Part shown: in pieces, positions 1 to 8,783 of the stretch | Layout of the letters: each line of letters starts with the position of its first letter | Position numbering within the stretch: position 1 is the first letter of the stretch | Origin: Smittium culicis | Taxonomy: Eukaryota; Kickxellomycota; Harpellomycetes; Harpellales; Legeriomycetaceae | Assembly (NCBI GenBank): GCA_001970855.1 | Contig: LSSN01000076.1 | Span: forward strand, 16,135-33,178 | DNA: 17,044 nucleotides | Reading direction: 5' to 3' | Made by a program: the position numbers and the translations under genes | Notes under the pieces: generated by a model | What the model saw: only the letters and a program-made list of their open reading frames with translations | Told to the model about the DNA's origin: nothing | Database searches by the model: none

Positions 1-316
1 TTTTTCCGTATGGGAAAAGTAAAAATGCAAAGCTTTTAAATGAAGGCATTATATAAATATCAAGATATTACCCTAAAGATCTAATAAATATTTTTTTGTA
101 AAGATAAAATTAGGAAAAGATTTTAGCGCCCCATTTAATTCCGAATTTAAGCAAATGAAGGTGGAATTAATTATTATGAATCTTTCAATAAGCTGAATCT
201 TATTAGTGGGCTCAAATCAGATATTCTTGCATTCGTAGTCGAGATATTTACGAGAAAGTAGCTTAAAAAATATATAATAAATATAGTAATACTAAATAAT
301 ATGGTATGAAAAATAA
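1..316. other. AT-rich non-coding stretch, possible left flank of Merlin copy 1
   Basis: No gene is visible. The only local deviation is a small G+C-rich patch at 126-132 (AGCGCCCC followed by ATTTAA). It faces a similar inverted patch near 1330-1341 and could be a worn terminal inverted repeat of the Merlin-like element; this is weak. The rest is AT-rich with stops in every frame. Confidence 0.5.
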
Positions 317-1141
317 ATCAGAAAGACGCATATTTACATTATCAGACCAGAAAAAAATTTCAAAAAAAATTCTGGATTGTTATCGAAAACATGTTATATT
401 ATATGTGATGACGGTGATTATATTGAAAAATAAGCGTATATCTTAAAAAATGGGAAAATAAAAGTAAATACAAGTTTTTTTTTCTTGACCGAAAATTCAT
501 TATGTCTTGAGTAATTTTTAACGTCTAAGCCCAAAAAATTTTTAATAAGGGAGAAAAAGGACAGATATTGCCCTATCTGAAAAAAAAGCAGACAAAAAAT
601 AAGTTACTTCGTAAAATCATTTCTGAAAATATCATAACTCAACTATAGAATTGAAAGATAGAATTACAGAACGCATCAATATTTATAAATAGCACTTAAT
701 TATTAAAAATAATCTAACCGAAAACTATAATTATCGCAGCTAAATTCATTATTATTTGACTAGTGAATAGTAATTATGGACTATAAACAAAAATTTATAA
801 TAATATGCGGCCTAATTGAAACCATTATGATTTTTTATAAAAAAATCTAGATAAATAGAATGTGTTTCACAGTTGTTAATAAAGGAGCTGACAGTGAAAC
901 TAATTACAAATATTACAAGTTTCACATGAATGTTATTAACCACGATTTCAAATATGTTTCAGAATTCATTTATGATCTTTTGAATGAATTTTTTTTTGTA
1001 AATTTAAAAAAAAGGGACCATAGGTCAGATTTTGACTCGTATTATAGACCACAGGAGATATTAATCAGCGATCTAGCGGATTATTATAATTACAATGAAA
1101 TAATAATTTCAGTAAACCATTTTACAGAATATCACCTATGA
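317..1141 (+). pseudogene. Merlin-like (ISXO2/IS1016-type) DDE transposase, decayed, copy 1
   Basis: A cut-and-paste DNA transposase relic, readable throughout in one frame (codons starting at positions such as 404 and 860) with about a dozen in-frame stops before 860 and then 93 open codons (860-1138). Landmarks in family order: GLL then C-x3-C and DDGDY (374-421), the degenerate zinc-ribbon area; KVNTSFFF (461-484) then SLCLE (497-511), matching the family's SIR-x-GSFF...L-x-L block; VIMDY...C (770-808), matching the V-x-D-W-x7-C helix; DSET (890-901), near the first catalytic acid; FFFVNLKKRD with the V-x-x-R strand; ISD (1064-1072), the second catalytic Asp; and VNH (1112-1120), matching the VNHS motif. 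The third catalytic Glu (IESxW) is missing because a stop follows at 1139. At about 275 codons the length fits a nearly full transposase. The order and spacing are seen directly; the family name is inferred from them. It is not functional. Confidence 0.55.
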
Positions 1142-1551
1142 AGTGCTTTTTATTTTAATTTGGTAAAATATGTTTTCATCAATTAATATTTTTATGAATT
1201 TAAATTTTATTGATGAAACATCTCTATTTTATAATTTATTGATATTTTTTTGATTCTATGCTAATATTTTTATATATTGATATTTTATGATATAATAATA
1301 TTTAAAAAAATAAAAGTTTTTTTATAGTTTTTAATGGGCACTTGGAAAATTGGTTATCTCAGAATGTGAAAGTATCTTTTAATGTACAGTTTCAAGGAAT
1401 AAAACTACAAAAAAAAACTTATTGTCGCTGTACTCAAAATATATAACTTGATAAACCTAGAGATAAGGTATATTTCCTTATTATAAAAATTTTTTAAAGC
1501 GAATATGTCTTTTGTGAAAATAAATGAACATTTGGATGTTAAACGGCCTTG
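1142..1551. other. AT-rich stretch, no gene seen
   Basis: The first codons after the stop at 1139 (SAFYFNLVKYVFIN) could be a shortened remnant of the transposase C-terminal IESxW...K segment, but this is too degraded to claim. The rest is low-complexity AT sequence. A possible inverted-repeat partner (TTAATGGGCAC) lies at 1331-1341. Confidence 0.4.
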
Positions 1552-1689
1552 ATGGATATTTCAGATTATTTACAGCTTGATATGAAGCTTGGTGAAAACC
1601 CCGATAGAAGAGTTACAAAACGTTCTATACTCCAGCCTGAGGTCTATATATATTCCAGATTTTCCCCTTTACTCCATCTAGATGTATAA
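1552..1689 (+). CDS. Short open frame, 45 codons, unrecognised
   Basis: An ATG-initiated frame (begins MDISDYLQLDMKLGEN, ends at TAA 1687-1689) in a patch with more G+C and more mixed amino acid content than its surroundings. It is charged and hydrophilic in its first two thirds, with no membrane segment and no motif I recognise. The frame just before it (1506-1547, beginning MSFVKINEHLD) is also open and runs into a stop, so the patch may be a fragment of another decayed element rather than a small gene. I cannot assign a function. Confidence 0.15.
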   Translation: MDISDYLQLDMKLGENPDRRVTKRSILQPEVYIYSRFSPLLHLDV

Positions 1690-2316
1690 AATTAGTTTAG
1701 GATATTTTTTTTTGTTCAAAAGATTAAATTTGAATAATGATATTATTTGTATGTTTTACTAAATTTTTTTGCCCAAAAAAAAATCTTAATGATTTAACTT
1801 TGAAAAATTGAAGCTTTTTATAGTTAAAAAACTGATTTAAAATCTTGGTTTTTTACTAACGCTTTTTATATAATGTATATAAATGTAATTAGCTAATATA
1901 ATAATATATTAAAATAATGATAATTGTATTGATAAACACAACAATAAACAATAAAACGATAAACTAATCAAAAAAGTAAATTCACTTTATAAATATAATT
2001 CTAGGAGCTGTTCATACGCATAAAATTTTAAAGAAAAATCCATTGTTTTTGTAGGACTATTCATATTTTCTATTTAGAGGATAAACCTCTTTGTAGTCAT
2101 ATTAAAAATCGGCAGAAAAGACAATAATCCAGTTATGGGATCTCGAAGTCAATCTGATCAGTTTCAAAGATTGTATTTAGGATAATCTCTTAATCGATCT
2201 ATTTTTAGTTGACGATAATTCCCAGCTGATCTCTTAGTATATAATAAGCAGAAATTTATTAGAAATTAAATCATTTTAATTTTTTTTATATATTTTTAGA
2301 ATTAAAAGCAAATTAG
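1690..2316. other. AT-rich stretch, no supported gene
   Basis: Mostly low-complexity AT sequence. About 1990-2260 is more complex and may include the lost N-terminal part of the second Merlin-like element that follows, but no motif can be read there. Confidence 0.4.
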
Positions 2317-3213
2317 GGCCTATCTCATTGTAAACGTCATGGTATTGAAGCGAATTCATTATTCATGGCGATTTTCAGACACAAAAAACTTATGGTTAAG
2401 CGTATGAGATTTTTTTATTCGTCTGCTAAATTTTTAATAATATTAGCGCTGGTTAGAGTATCTTATTTTTATTGAATTAAATATCTTGTTATATGCTATC
2501 GCATGTATTTTATAAAGATTTACCACATATTGATTTTATTGTAAATTATGCTATTTTATTTTTTATTAATAAATTTTTATTTTTGATTCTTACTCTAGTA
2601 TTTTACACATATTTTATACTTTTTAATACTATTTTAATTAAAAGTAAAATTTTAACACGACATTTTATTGTGTTTTATAAATATCATATAATACATACTT
2701 ATAGTCATTGTATTCATATATTTTATTTGCTCAATATTTTTTTTGAGAATAATTAAACTGATTTTTTTAATTATTATTGAGAGAAATATATTATGGTAGC
2801 ATAATATGGTTGTAGGTCCGGTTAAAATTTCTTAAGTATCTTCTTAATTAATATATGAATATTGATTTATTCCCCCGCTTCCCCTTAATTTCTTTAATAG
2901 TACTAACAATGACTATTAATTAAAATAATTAAATGATTTATAATGATTTTCAGTTATATTTTTTACAATTTATTCTAATTGTAGTATTCATAGTGTATTT
3001 TTTAAGACTGTATATCTATAAATACTTAAGAAATACAGGAAAGATTTTTTTCCAAGCAAATTTGGATAATAAAAAAAGCGAAAAACGCAAAGTCATTATT
3101 GGAACTGTATGGAAGTTCAATGCACCATGTTAATGTCTAGGCCAGTACCATTGAAAATATTCTTGGCTGTTGTTTTAGTTTTGAATCGAAAAAAATGTGC
3201 ATTTAAAGTATAA
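2317..3213 (+). pseudogene. Merlin-like DDE transposase, fragmented, copy 2
   Basis: Three pieces in the expected order. Piece 1 (2317-2472, 52 open codons) reads HCKRHGIEANSLF and then a hydrophobic helix, resembling the family's zinc-ribbon exit and SIR-x-NS-x-F block. Piece 2 (2933-3130, another frame) has a hydrophobic helix, then NTGKI, QANLDNKKSEKRK and GTVWKF. This parallels the GG-x-GKIV-EIDE-x-x-x-x-x-KRK...WVFG segment that carries the first catalytic acid. Piece 3 (3133-3210, a third frame) reads PLKIFLAVV...NRKK, matching the strand-plus-arginine block after WVFG. The acidic IDE triad is replaced by QAN, so the active site is lost as well as the frame. The 450 bp between pieces 1 and 2 exceeds the family's usual spacing, so an AT-rich insertion is likely there. 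The family call is an inference from motif order and is weaker than for copy 1. Confidence 0.4.
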
Positions 3214-3244
3214 ATATTACTCTCGACAGAGTTATAATATTGTA

Positions 3245-3310
3245 TTATAATTATTTTGTTATAATTATTTTGTTATAATTATTTTGTTATATTTTGGTAT
3301 AATTATTTTG
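3245..3310. repeat. 14-bp tandem repeat (TTATAATTATTTTG)
   Basis: Three perfect head-to-tail copies (3245-3258, 3259-3272, 3273-3286) are followed by an imperfect, longer fourth unit (3287-3310, with TTATATTTTGG replacing part of the unit). It begins about 30 bp after the last readable piece of Merlin-like copy 2, where the remainder of the transposase would be expected. It is a simple microsatellite or minisatellite, with no sign of function. Confidence 0.9.
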
Positions 3311-4155
3311 AAAAATTACTGATGGTTGTGATTTTTTTCATAGATTCTAATTTAACAATGATTTTCTTATATTTATTAATTAATGGAATAATTCAATACT
3401 TATCACTTAATTTTAAAATCACTAAATAATATTTAAAGACATAATCCACCAAAAATTCCACTTACACATTTTTTATTATCTTGAATTAAAACCAAAATAC
3501 GGATTCGCACTATATAAATGGGATTATTTAGTTGGTTAGGTTTCAGAAACTTCATTCTTTATAATATATCTTGGTCAATGATACTGAATTATGTAATTTT
3601 AAATACCACTTTTTAATAATAAAAAAATTATTAATGAGTGGAATCACATGTTAATAATATATTTTATTGATGATTCCAAAGCACAAATTTCTGACGTTTT
3701 ATTCAGGTTATAATTCTCCCTTATCTTCAGTAGATTATCATTTATAAAAGGGTGTGGTAGTTTCAAATATGGGGGCGGCAGTCATAGCAGATTCAGTAGC
3801 CTTTTAGTTATTCTCGATTTCTTAGAATTATTTATAGGTATTCAATTTAATTTAATATAAATTAAAGCACTTATATAGAATTCAAATCGAAGAATAATCA
3901 TGCGAATACTTACTTCACGTGATGGACAGTATATTTAATAAAAATTATTGTAGATTTATGAATACTACCAGAGAAGTAATTAAAAATATTTTTCATTAAC
4001 CTAAGAAATTAAAGATAGAATTTTATCCATTTTGGTAAAATGTCTAATAGCTATACTTTATTTGAATGAAGGTATTAAATTTTTTAACCAGAGAATTGTT
4101 GATTGTTAAGATTTTTTTGGGGGAGGGAGTTGAAATGATAAAATTATCTGGTTAA
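3311..4155. other. AT-rich stretch with isolated G-runs, no supported gene
   Basis: No recognisable coding block. A 43-codon open stretch around 3720-3850 (reading FIKGCGSFKYGGGSHSRF) is unassigned. Two G tracts on the + strand stand out against the AT background: GGGGGCGGC near 3770 and GGGGGAGGGAG near 4119. A third lies at 4184, inside the next feature. Confidence 0.4.
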
Positions 4156-4734
4156 TTTAATGAAGCTGCGAAAAATATTGGATGGGGGAGCTCAAAAGTA
4201 AATGAGGCTAATTTAAATTTAATATTAATGATATTATACGACAAAATTTTGCAAGTAAAGCAATATTACCTGAATGCACTGGCTCTTAGATACTATTTTC
4301 AATAATGATATCACGAACAATCAATATATATAAACTGGTCGAGACAAATATTTTTTATACATTATAAAAAAAAAGCTCAACTAAACTGGGTTCTTAGGTG
4401 ACTAGGTTTTTAAAGTACTAAAAATAATAGAGTAAATAGTAAAAAAACTTCACCTGTCGTTCAGATAGATATCAGATTGTAAATATTTTATTGGAAATAT
4501 CGAAATATGATCGATGAAGATTGAACATAAGGTTTTGAAATTGCATTCTAGGAGGTTGAAGTGATTAGATATAATATGTAATTTACAAGTTTTTGAAATT
4601 AAGTACAAGTTATTTTTTTAATTTTAAAGCCATTAATCTTAATGGTATTAAACACTTATAAAGGCTATTTTGTTTAAAATTATTACTAAATTTAGATTAA
4701 ATTAAGCATAAATAGGTAGCTCTATTACAATTTT
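4156..4734 (+). pseudogene. Merlin-like DDE transposase, heavily decayed, copy 3
   Basis: Readable in one frame for about 190 codons with many stops. In order: GWGSSKVNEANLNL (about 4192-4221), resembling the GSWF...L-x-L block; a hydrophobic helix; INW (4333-4341), matching the V-x-D-W helix; VVQID (4456-4470), the first catalytic region with the usual following Glu replaced by Ile; WKYRN (4492-4506), matching RKYNRG; a TGA-Thr-TAA-Gly run (4522-4533) where the family has W-V-F-G; and VEV-x-R. Then LNTYKGY (4648-4668) sits where S-D-x-W-K-x-Y is expected, so the second catalytic Asp would be Asn here. LSINR with a later NF (4702-4734) sits where L-x-VNHS...NF is expected. The interval from the W-V-F-G position to the last Tyr is almost exactly the usual length. 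Each match alone is weak; the shared frame and spacing make the case. Confidence 0.4.
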
Positions 4735-5419
4735 TAGTGTGATAAAGTGATACTGTGATTATATGGATAAATCGTAATTAGTTTTGATATTGGGTATAGC
4801 GAAATACGATTATCAAATAGCAATAAATTTATTCATAAAATTTTATTTTGAAAAATAATAGCTGAAATAAAAATTAATTGAATATTATCGCACTTTATAA
4901 TAATTTCGCATTATTAAATTAAATTTTAATTAACTTTTTTCTTAGAATCACTTTTTTTATTTTTTTGCATAAATAATTAAAATATACAATAATTTTGTTA
5001 ATTGAAATAAAAAATGCTCGCTTTAACAAAAAAATAGTGTTTATAATGAACGCAATTTCTTTCAAAATATTATTTTGAAGTTTATTTTATAATTCTAAAT
5101 AATAATATCTGAGTATTGTATTATACCATTAAAAAATATATGCTTAGATAACAAAAATTTCATTGATAATTTAATTAGGTAGGGAAAGTATTCAATAATC
5201 ATCTCACCATTGGCCTATCCCAATTTATTCTTAATAGAAAATTTAGCGATTAACATAAGTTAAAATTTTTTGAAATTTTGACCGAATTATCGTTAATTGA
5301 TTATGGAGAAATCGTATAATTAACTATGTCCTATTTAAAAATGTATTAAATATAGCTTATCTTTATACTAAATATATTGAAATGGTTGCCCAACATATTA
5401 ATATGCTAATGTATGTTAA
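4735..5419. other. AT-rich stretch, no gene seen
   Basis: Low-complexity AT sequence with stops in all frames on both strands. I see nothing assignable before base composition shifts at about 5400-5420. Confidence 0.6.
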
Positions 5420-5703
5420 ATTCAGGCTTCACTTAGGAAGGTGCGAATAAAATCTAGCTATTTAATATCATTTATCTCTCAATCCCTGTGACTTTACGCT
5501 GTAAGAATATTTCTAGCAGTTCCATCTGACTGTGAATCCAACACAGATAATGTTAGGGGCTAAACTGTAACGATAAAACTTGAAGACAGCGAAAAATTCA
5601 TGCCATAACACGAAGAGGGTTTGCTACTAATAGCTTTCTTTAATAGTTATGGAGAGTACAATGTACAGGTGTGGTTTTTACCACTAGTCATATAACATGA
5701 AAC

Positions 5704-6333
5704 TCAGCAATATTTATTGCCCTTGTAATTTATTTTTCCTGAGCTACTTTCTTTTGGTGTGAGTTTTCCTGTCCTGGATACTTATCATTAAATAGTGAAT
5801 TCTGGAGTGGGTACCCTATATTGAATGATTTGCCTGCTTTAATTGTGGAAGCTAATAAACAATCGAATCAACATAGAACGAGTTCATTTATTTACGAGTC
5901 TGCGTATAGGGGAAACATAAGGCCTAAAATATATGAATAAATTCGTGAAGGGGCTCTCTCAGCAATCGCTAGAGATACAAAGACCTTCGAGGAGACGACA
6001 GGTACTGCCAGTAACCATCAGTTTATAGGTAGTTATGTTTAAATGTCGAGTAGGAAGAGGAAGTATGAGACCGAGGTAGATTATGGCGCCAGACATAAGC
6101 TCCCTAAGCAAGATTTATCAGTCGTGATCTAAAGTTTAGTTGGTCAAAAAAAGAAGGAAAACACTAGCTTCTATACATAGCACGCGGTGGAGGCTTCTAA
6201 AAATTTAAAAAAGTGTTATTTAATCGAAATACAACGAACACTTTGGTATACATTGAGCATCACGTTGAATTCTTATAAAAAAGATGAAACTCAAATTAAT
6301 GATGGAAACGGGAAGCAAAACCTCAAAAATGAT
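5704..6333 (+). pseudogene. LINE 5' region, possible ORF1 remnant (frame A)
   Basis: One frame stays open for about 210 codons apart from five stops (5740, 5938, 6040, 6130, 6178), far fewer than random AT-rich DNA would give. It is therefore probably decayed coding sequence. The middle (5821-5937) is hydrophilic. A basic cluster, SSRKRKY, lies at 6046-6066. The end is Lys- and Asn-rich, up to the double stop at 6334-6339. No zinc knuckle (C-x2-C-x4-H-x4-C) or RRM signature can be seen. Its position upstream of an endonuclease and RT suggests an ORF1-type nucleic-acid-binding protein, or the N-terminal part of a single polyprotein. The product is not recognised. Confidence 0.35.
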
Positions 6334-6548
6334 TAGTAGCGATCCTTATAGTTTAAGTTTCTATGGGAAAATAGAATAGTGTAATGTCTCGAGTATCTAT
6401 CAGATCATGAGATGCTTTGAGTTTCAAAATAATATGGAGTTATATCCACTAAAAAAATAATAATGGAGTCTGTGACGGATGATAAAGTTATGATTTTGTG
6501 AGTTTCAGTGCTGAAAAGTGTATCTATACTATTTAGAATTATAGATGA

Positions 6549-6902
6549 GATGAGATGAGAGCTGCTAAGGTATTGATGAAGGATAAAGGTACCCATTCGA
6601 AGTGATATGCTAGAATGCGGAAGATTTAATCAGATCTAACGGGTATTTGTGTCTCTAATTTGAATTATAAGTTTCAGATTTCAACTCCACGAATAATTTT
6701 AAACGTCAAGAAGACAGCGCCCCAAGGTTTTAATACTACAAAAATCCTTTTTGAAGAGGGAGGAATGTACTATAATCATTCGAGGTAATAATCTTTTCCA
6801 AATTTGTGCAAGAGAAGAGTTCAATCACAGTGTGTTTCTACGCAACTTAAGAGCCATATTACTCTAAGAATTCCTGGAATTGAGGGTAAACTAGTATTCC
6901 CA
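6549..6902 (+). pseudogene. LINE 5' region continued (frame B), unassigned
   Basis: A second frame with four stops (6603, 6627, and 6786 plus 6789) over about 118 codons. It includes a 53-codon open run (6630-6785) reading SDLTGICVSNLNYKFQ and later EEGGMYYNHS. It could be the end of ORF1 or the first half of the endonuclease domain, but I cannot see the expected N-x-x-S or Q-E-T endonuclease blocks, so I leave it unassigned. A frameshift must separate it from the previous segment and another from the endonuclease segment that follows. Confidence 0.3.
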
Positions 6903-6969
6903 TGAGCAGATAGGTATTCAGACTATAAATTTTTGTTTATTTTATCTTCAATGTATCTCTATATTTTAG

Positions 6970-7284
6970 AGGGCTTATATTAAGGGGAAAATATTTGAAC
7001 TTTTTCAAACCTGGAGCTTTGAAAACCTTGAAGAAAACATAAAGTTGTATGCAGCTTCAAGATATGAAAACCTGCTCTCGGCTTGCTTATGAAGAGAAAA
7101 TACTGTTGATAGTGTATTTGATATCTCTGGCAGTAGAAAATACATTTTCGGTAACGAAGACAAAAAATGATTTAGTATTGATTATGTAATTGTTAAAGAT
7201 GCTGCTAAGGGGGTTTTTTATGAATGCAACGGTAAATCACATCTATAATATATCGGACCATTGGCAAATTCGTTAAAGTCATTC
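6970..7284 (+). pseudogene. LINE endonuclease domain, C-terminal half (APE-like)
   Basis: This is the target-nicking domain of a LINE, here a remnant. One frame (with stops at 7090, 7168 and 7246) reads ENTVDSVFDISGSRKYIF and then SIDYVIVKD (7174-7200). This resembles the end of the APE-type endonuclease, where an F-x-x-x-x-x-x-x-YTF strand is followed by S-x-IDYV. A KSHL at 7234-7245 could be the eroded S-D-H catalytic motif, with Asp and His not in register; that is uncertain. The position directly upstream of the linker and RT supports the call. The N-terminal half, with the catalytic Asn and Glu, is not readable. Confidence 0.45.
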
Positions 7285-7551
7285 TAAATATTAGGAATCA
7301 AATTCATAAAAATATGTGTAATGGCTCGCCAAGAAATTTTCTAGACCCTAAAGAAATATGAAATACAAATAGACATTTTATATAATAATTTTTGGGCTCC
7401 CATAGCAAAACTTGAAGATACTCTACTATGGAGGCTGAAGAGATTGCTGCAACCTTCTTAGATATCTCGGAGATCATTGTGGATGATTTGAACTAGTACA
7501 AGACATCAAATAGCAAACCTATTAGGTTCTAACTTAACTCTTATAATTTAG
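7285..7551 (+). pseudogene. LINE inter-domain region, frame ambiguous
   Basis: Between the endonuclease and RT parts two frames alternate. One reads NNFWAPIAKLEDTLLW near 7384-7430. The other is open from 7428 to about 7490 (reading MEAEEIAATFLDISEI). It is probably coding in origin, with one or two indels. No motif is expected in this variable linker and none is seen. Confidence 0.3.
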
Positions 7552-8783
7552 AAAGAGATCAGGGCAAAAAATCTAGCTGCAGCGGAGTGGCGTAAAGCCA
7601 TTGAAAGTAAGAATCCCTCAAAAAAGGTAAAAAAGCTTTACCTAGACTTTTCTAAGAAAAGAAAAGATGTTAAAGAATTTTTTTGAACTTTCAACCGCGA
7701 CAGATGGCCCAAGTTCCTTGAAAAATGGTGCAAAAATCGTAGACAGTAAAAATGGTAGAGAGCATTGGAGGTAGGTGAGGAAATTAATAACTTCTCCTGA
7801 TAAGGTTATGAAAAATTGGTCTAAATTTTATACAGTGCTTTCCAGTGATAGTACTGGTAATTCGCGGAACCCTGATCAATGGATACAAGATCTCGGTAGT
7901 AGCAAAGATAGTCCTCTGGATATCAACCACGATATCAGTTGGGAAAAAGTAAGGACAGTATTAGTGGGATTAGCACTGCATAATGCTCTGGAGGGTGATG
8001 TATTGGGATTAGGATTGTACAAATTCTATATAACTACTTTGACGTTTAATATCCAGAAAACTATGGCTAAAGCTCCACTTAACATAATTCAAACTATCTG
8101 AAGGAATTGAAAGATTCCAAAGATCTGGAAAAACACTGGTAAGTCCCTATACCAAAGAAAGGCGACCAAAAATTGCTAGAAGATTAAAGAGTCGTTGCTT
8201 TGATTCCAGTTAGGATGAAAATCTTAGGCAGGATTATTATCGGTTGTATTGTTAGACAACTTGAGGCAAGAAAGAAGATTTCTTTCTTTCAAGCTTGCTT
8301 TTGAAGAGTTGAGGAAGCCATGGCTCTAGTTATGTCTCTTTATGATACTCTCAGCCCACGTTGAGTAACCAAGAACGAAAATTTTGTGACCTTCATCGAT
8401 TTTTGGTAACCTTACGACACCGTACCCATAGAAGCTCTCTAATGAAAACTATATCTCTTCAGAATAGAATGGGGAGCATTTGAGTTTTTCGGAGCTTACT
8501 ATAATTCACCAGAAGCGGGGTTGAGAATAGATAACTTGATATCACCATTTTTCAAGGTGGATAAAGAAGTAATACAAGGTTTCCCTATGTCTCCCATGCT
8601 ATTTAATATTTTTATTAATGATATCTTAGATAAAGTTAATGAAAGTTTAACATTAATTCCAGGAAACAGTGTTAAAATACCTGATCTTCTGTTCGCAGAT
8701 GACCTGGTATTACTGGCTTATTCAGAAGTGGGTCTTACAAAAAATCTTCTGATTTTGGAAAAGTGAAAAAATGATTATGAATT
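7552..8783 (+). pseudogene. LINE reverse transcriptase domain, broken by frameshifts and stops
   Basis: Reverse transcriptase of the LINE, which copies element RNA at the nicked target. Segments: linker AAAEWRKAIESKNP in the first frame (7552-7683); after a frameshift near 7700, a second frame with SSLKNGAKIVDSKNG, a stop at 7769 and 108 open codons to 8098 carrying KNWSKFYTVLSSD, the usual pre-RT helix; then IPKIWKN; then a frameshift near 8140 back to the first frame. There VPIPKKGD (8143-8166) and RVVALIPVRMKILGRI are block 1; FIDF with YDTV (8392-8424) is motif A, both Asp kept but with a stop at 8407; VIQGFPMSPMLFNIFINDIL is motif B; and LLFADDLVLL (catalytic Asp pair 8698-8703) is motif C. 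Downstream it leads into the KCG block. The blocks are in the exact order of LINE RTs. Decay is by single stops and small indels, not by truncation. Confidence 0.85.

Noticed and set aside
431..857. Use of a variant genetic code to explain the in-frame stops of Merlin-like copy 1
   Set aside because: TAA, TAG and TGA all occur in frame, conserved residues are lost as well, and the other relics need frameshifts; decay is the simpler explanation.
2493..2756. 87-codon ATG open frame, very hydrophobic (Phe, Ile, Leu, Tyr rich)
   Set aside because: The composition is what T-rich DNA gives by chance, no motif is seen, and it lies in the AT-rich gap between two Merlin-like pieces.
5838..5862. Cys-Phe-Asn-Cys-Gly as a possible zinc knuckle of a gag-like ORF1
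   Set aside because: Only one C-x2-C pair is present, stops follow at once, and the His and last Cys are missing.
6544..6560. Short GATGA tandem run
   Set aside because: Just over three 5-bp units inside the LINE relic; too short to mean anything.
6405..6596. 63-codon minus-strand open frame
   Set aside because: It lies antisense to the decayed LINE 5' region and has no motif; best explained as a chance shadow.
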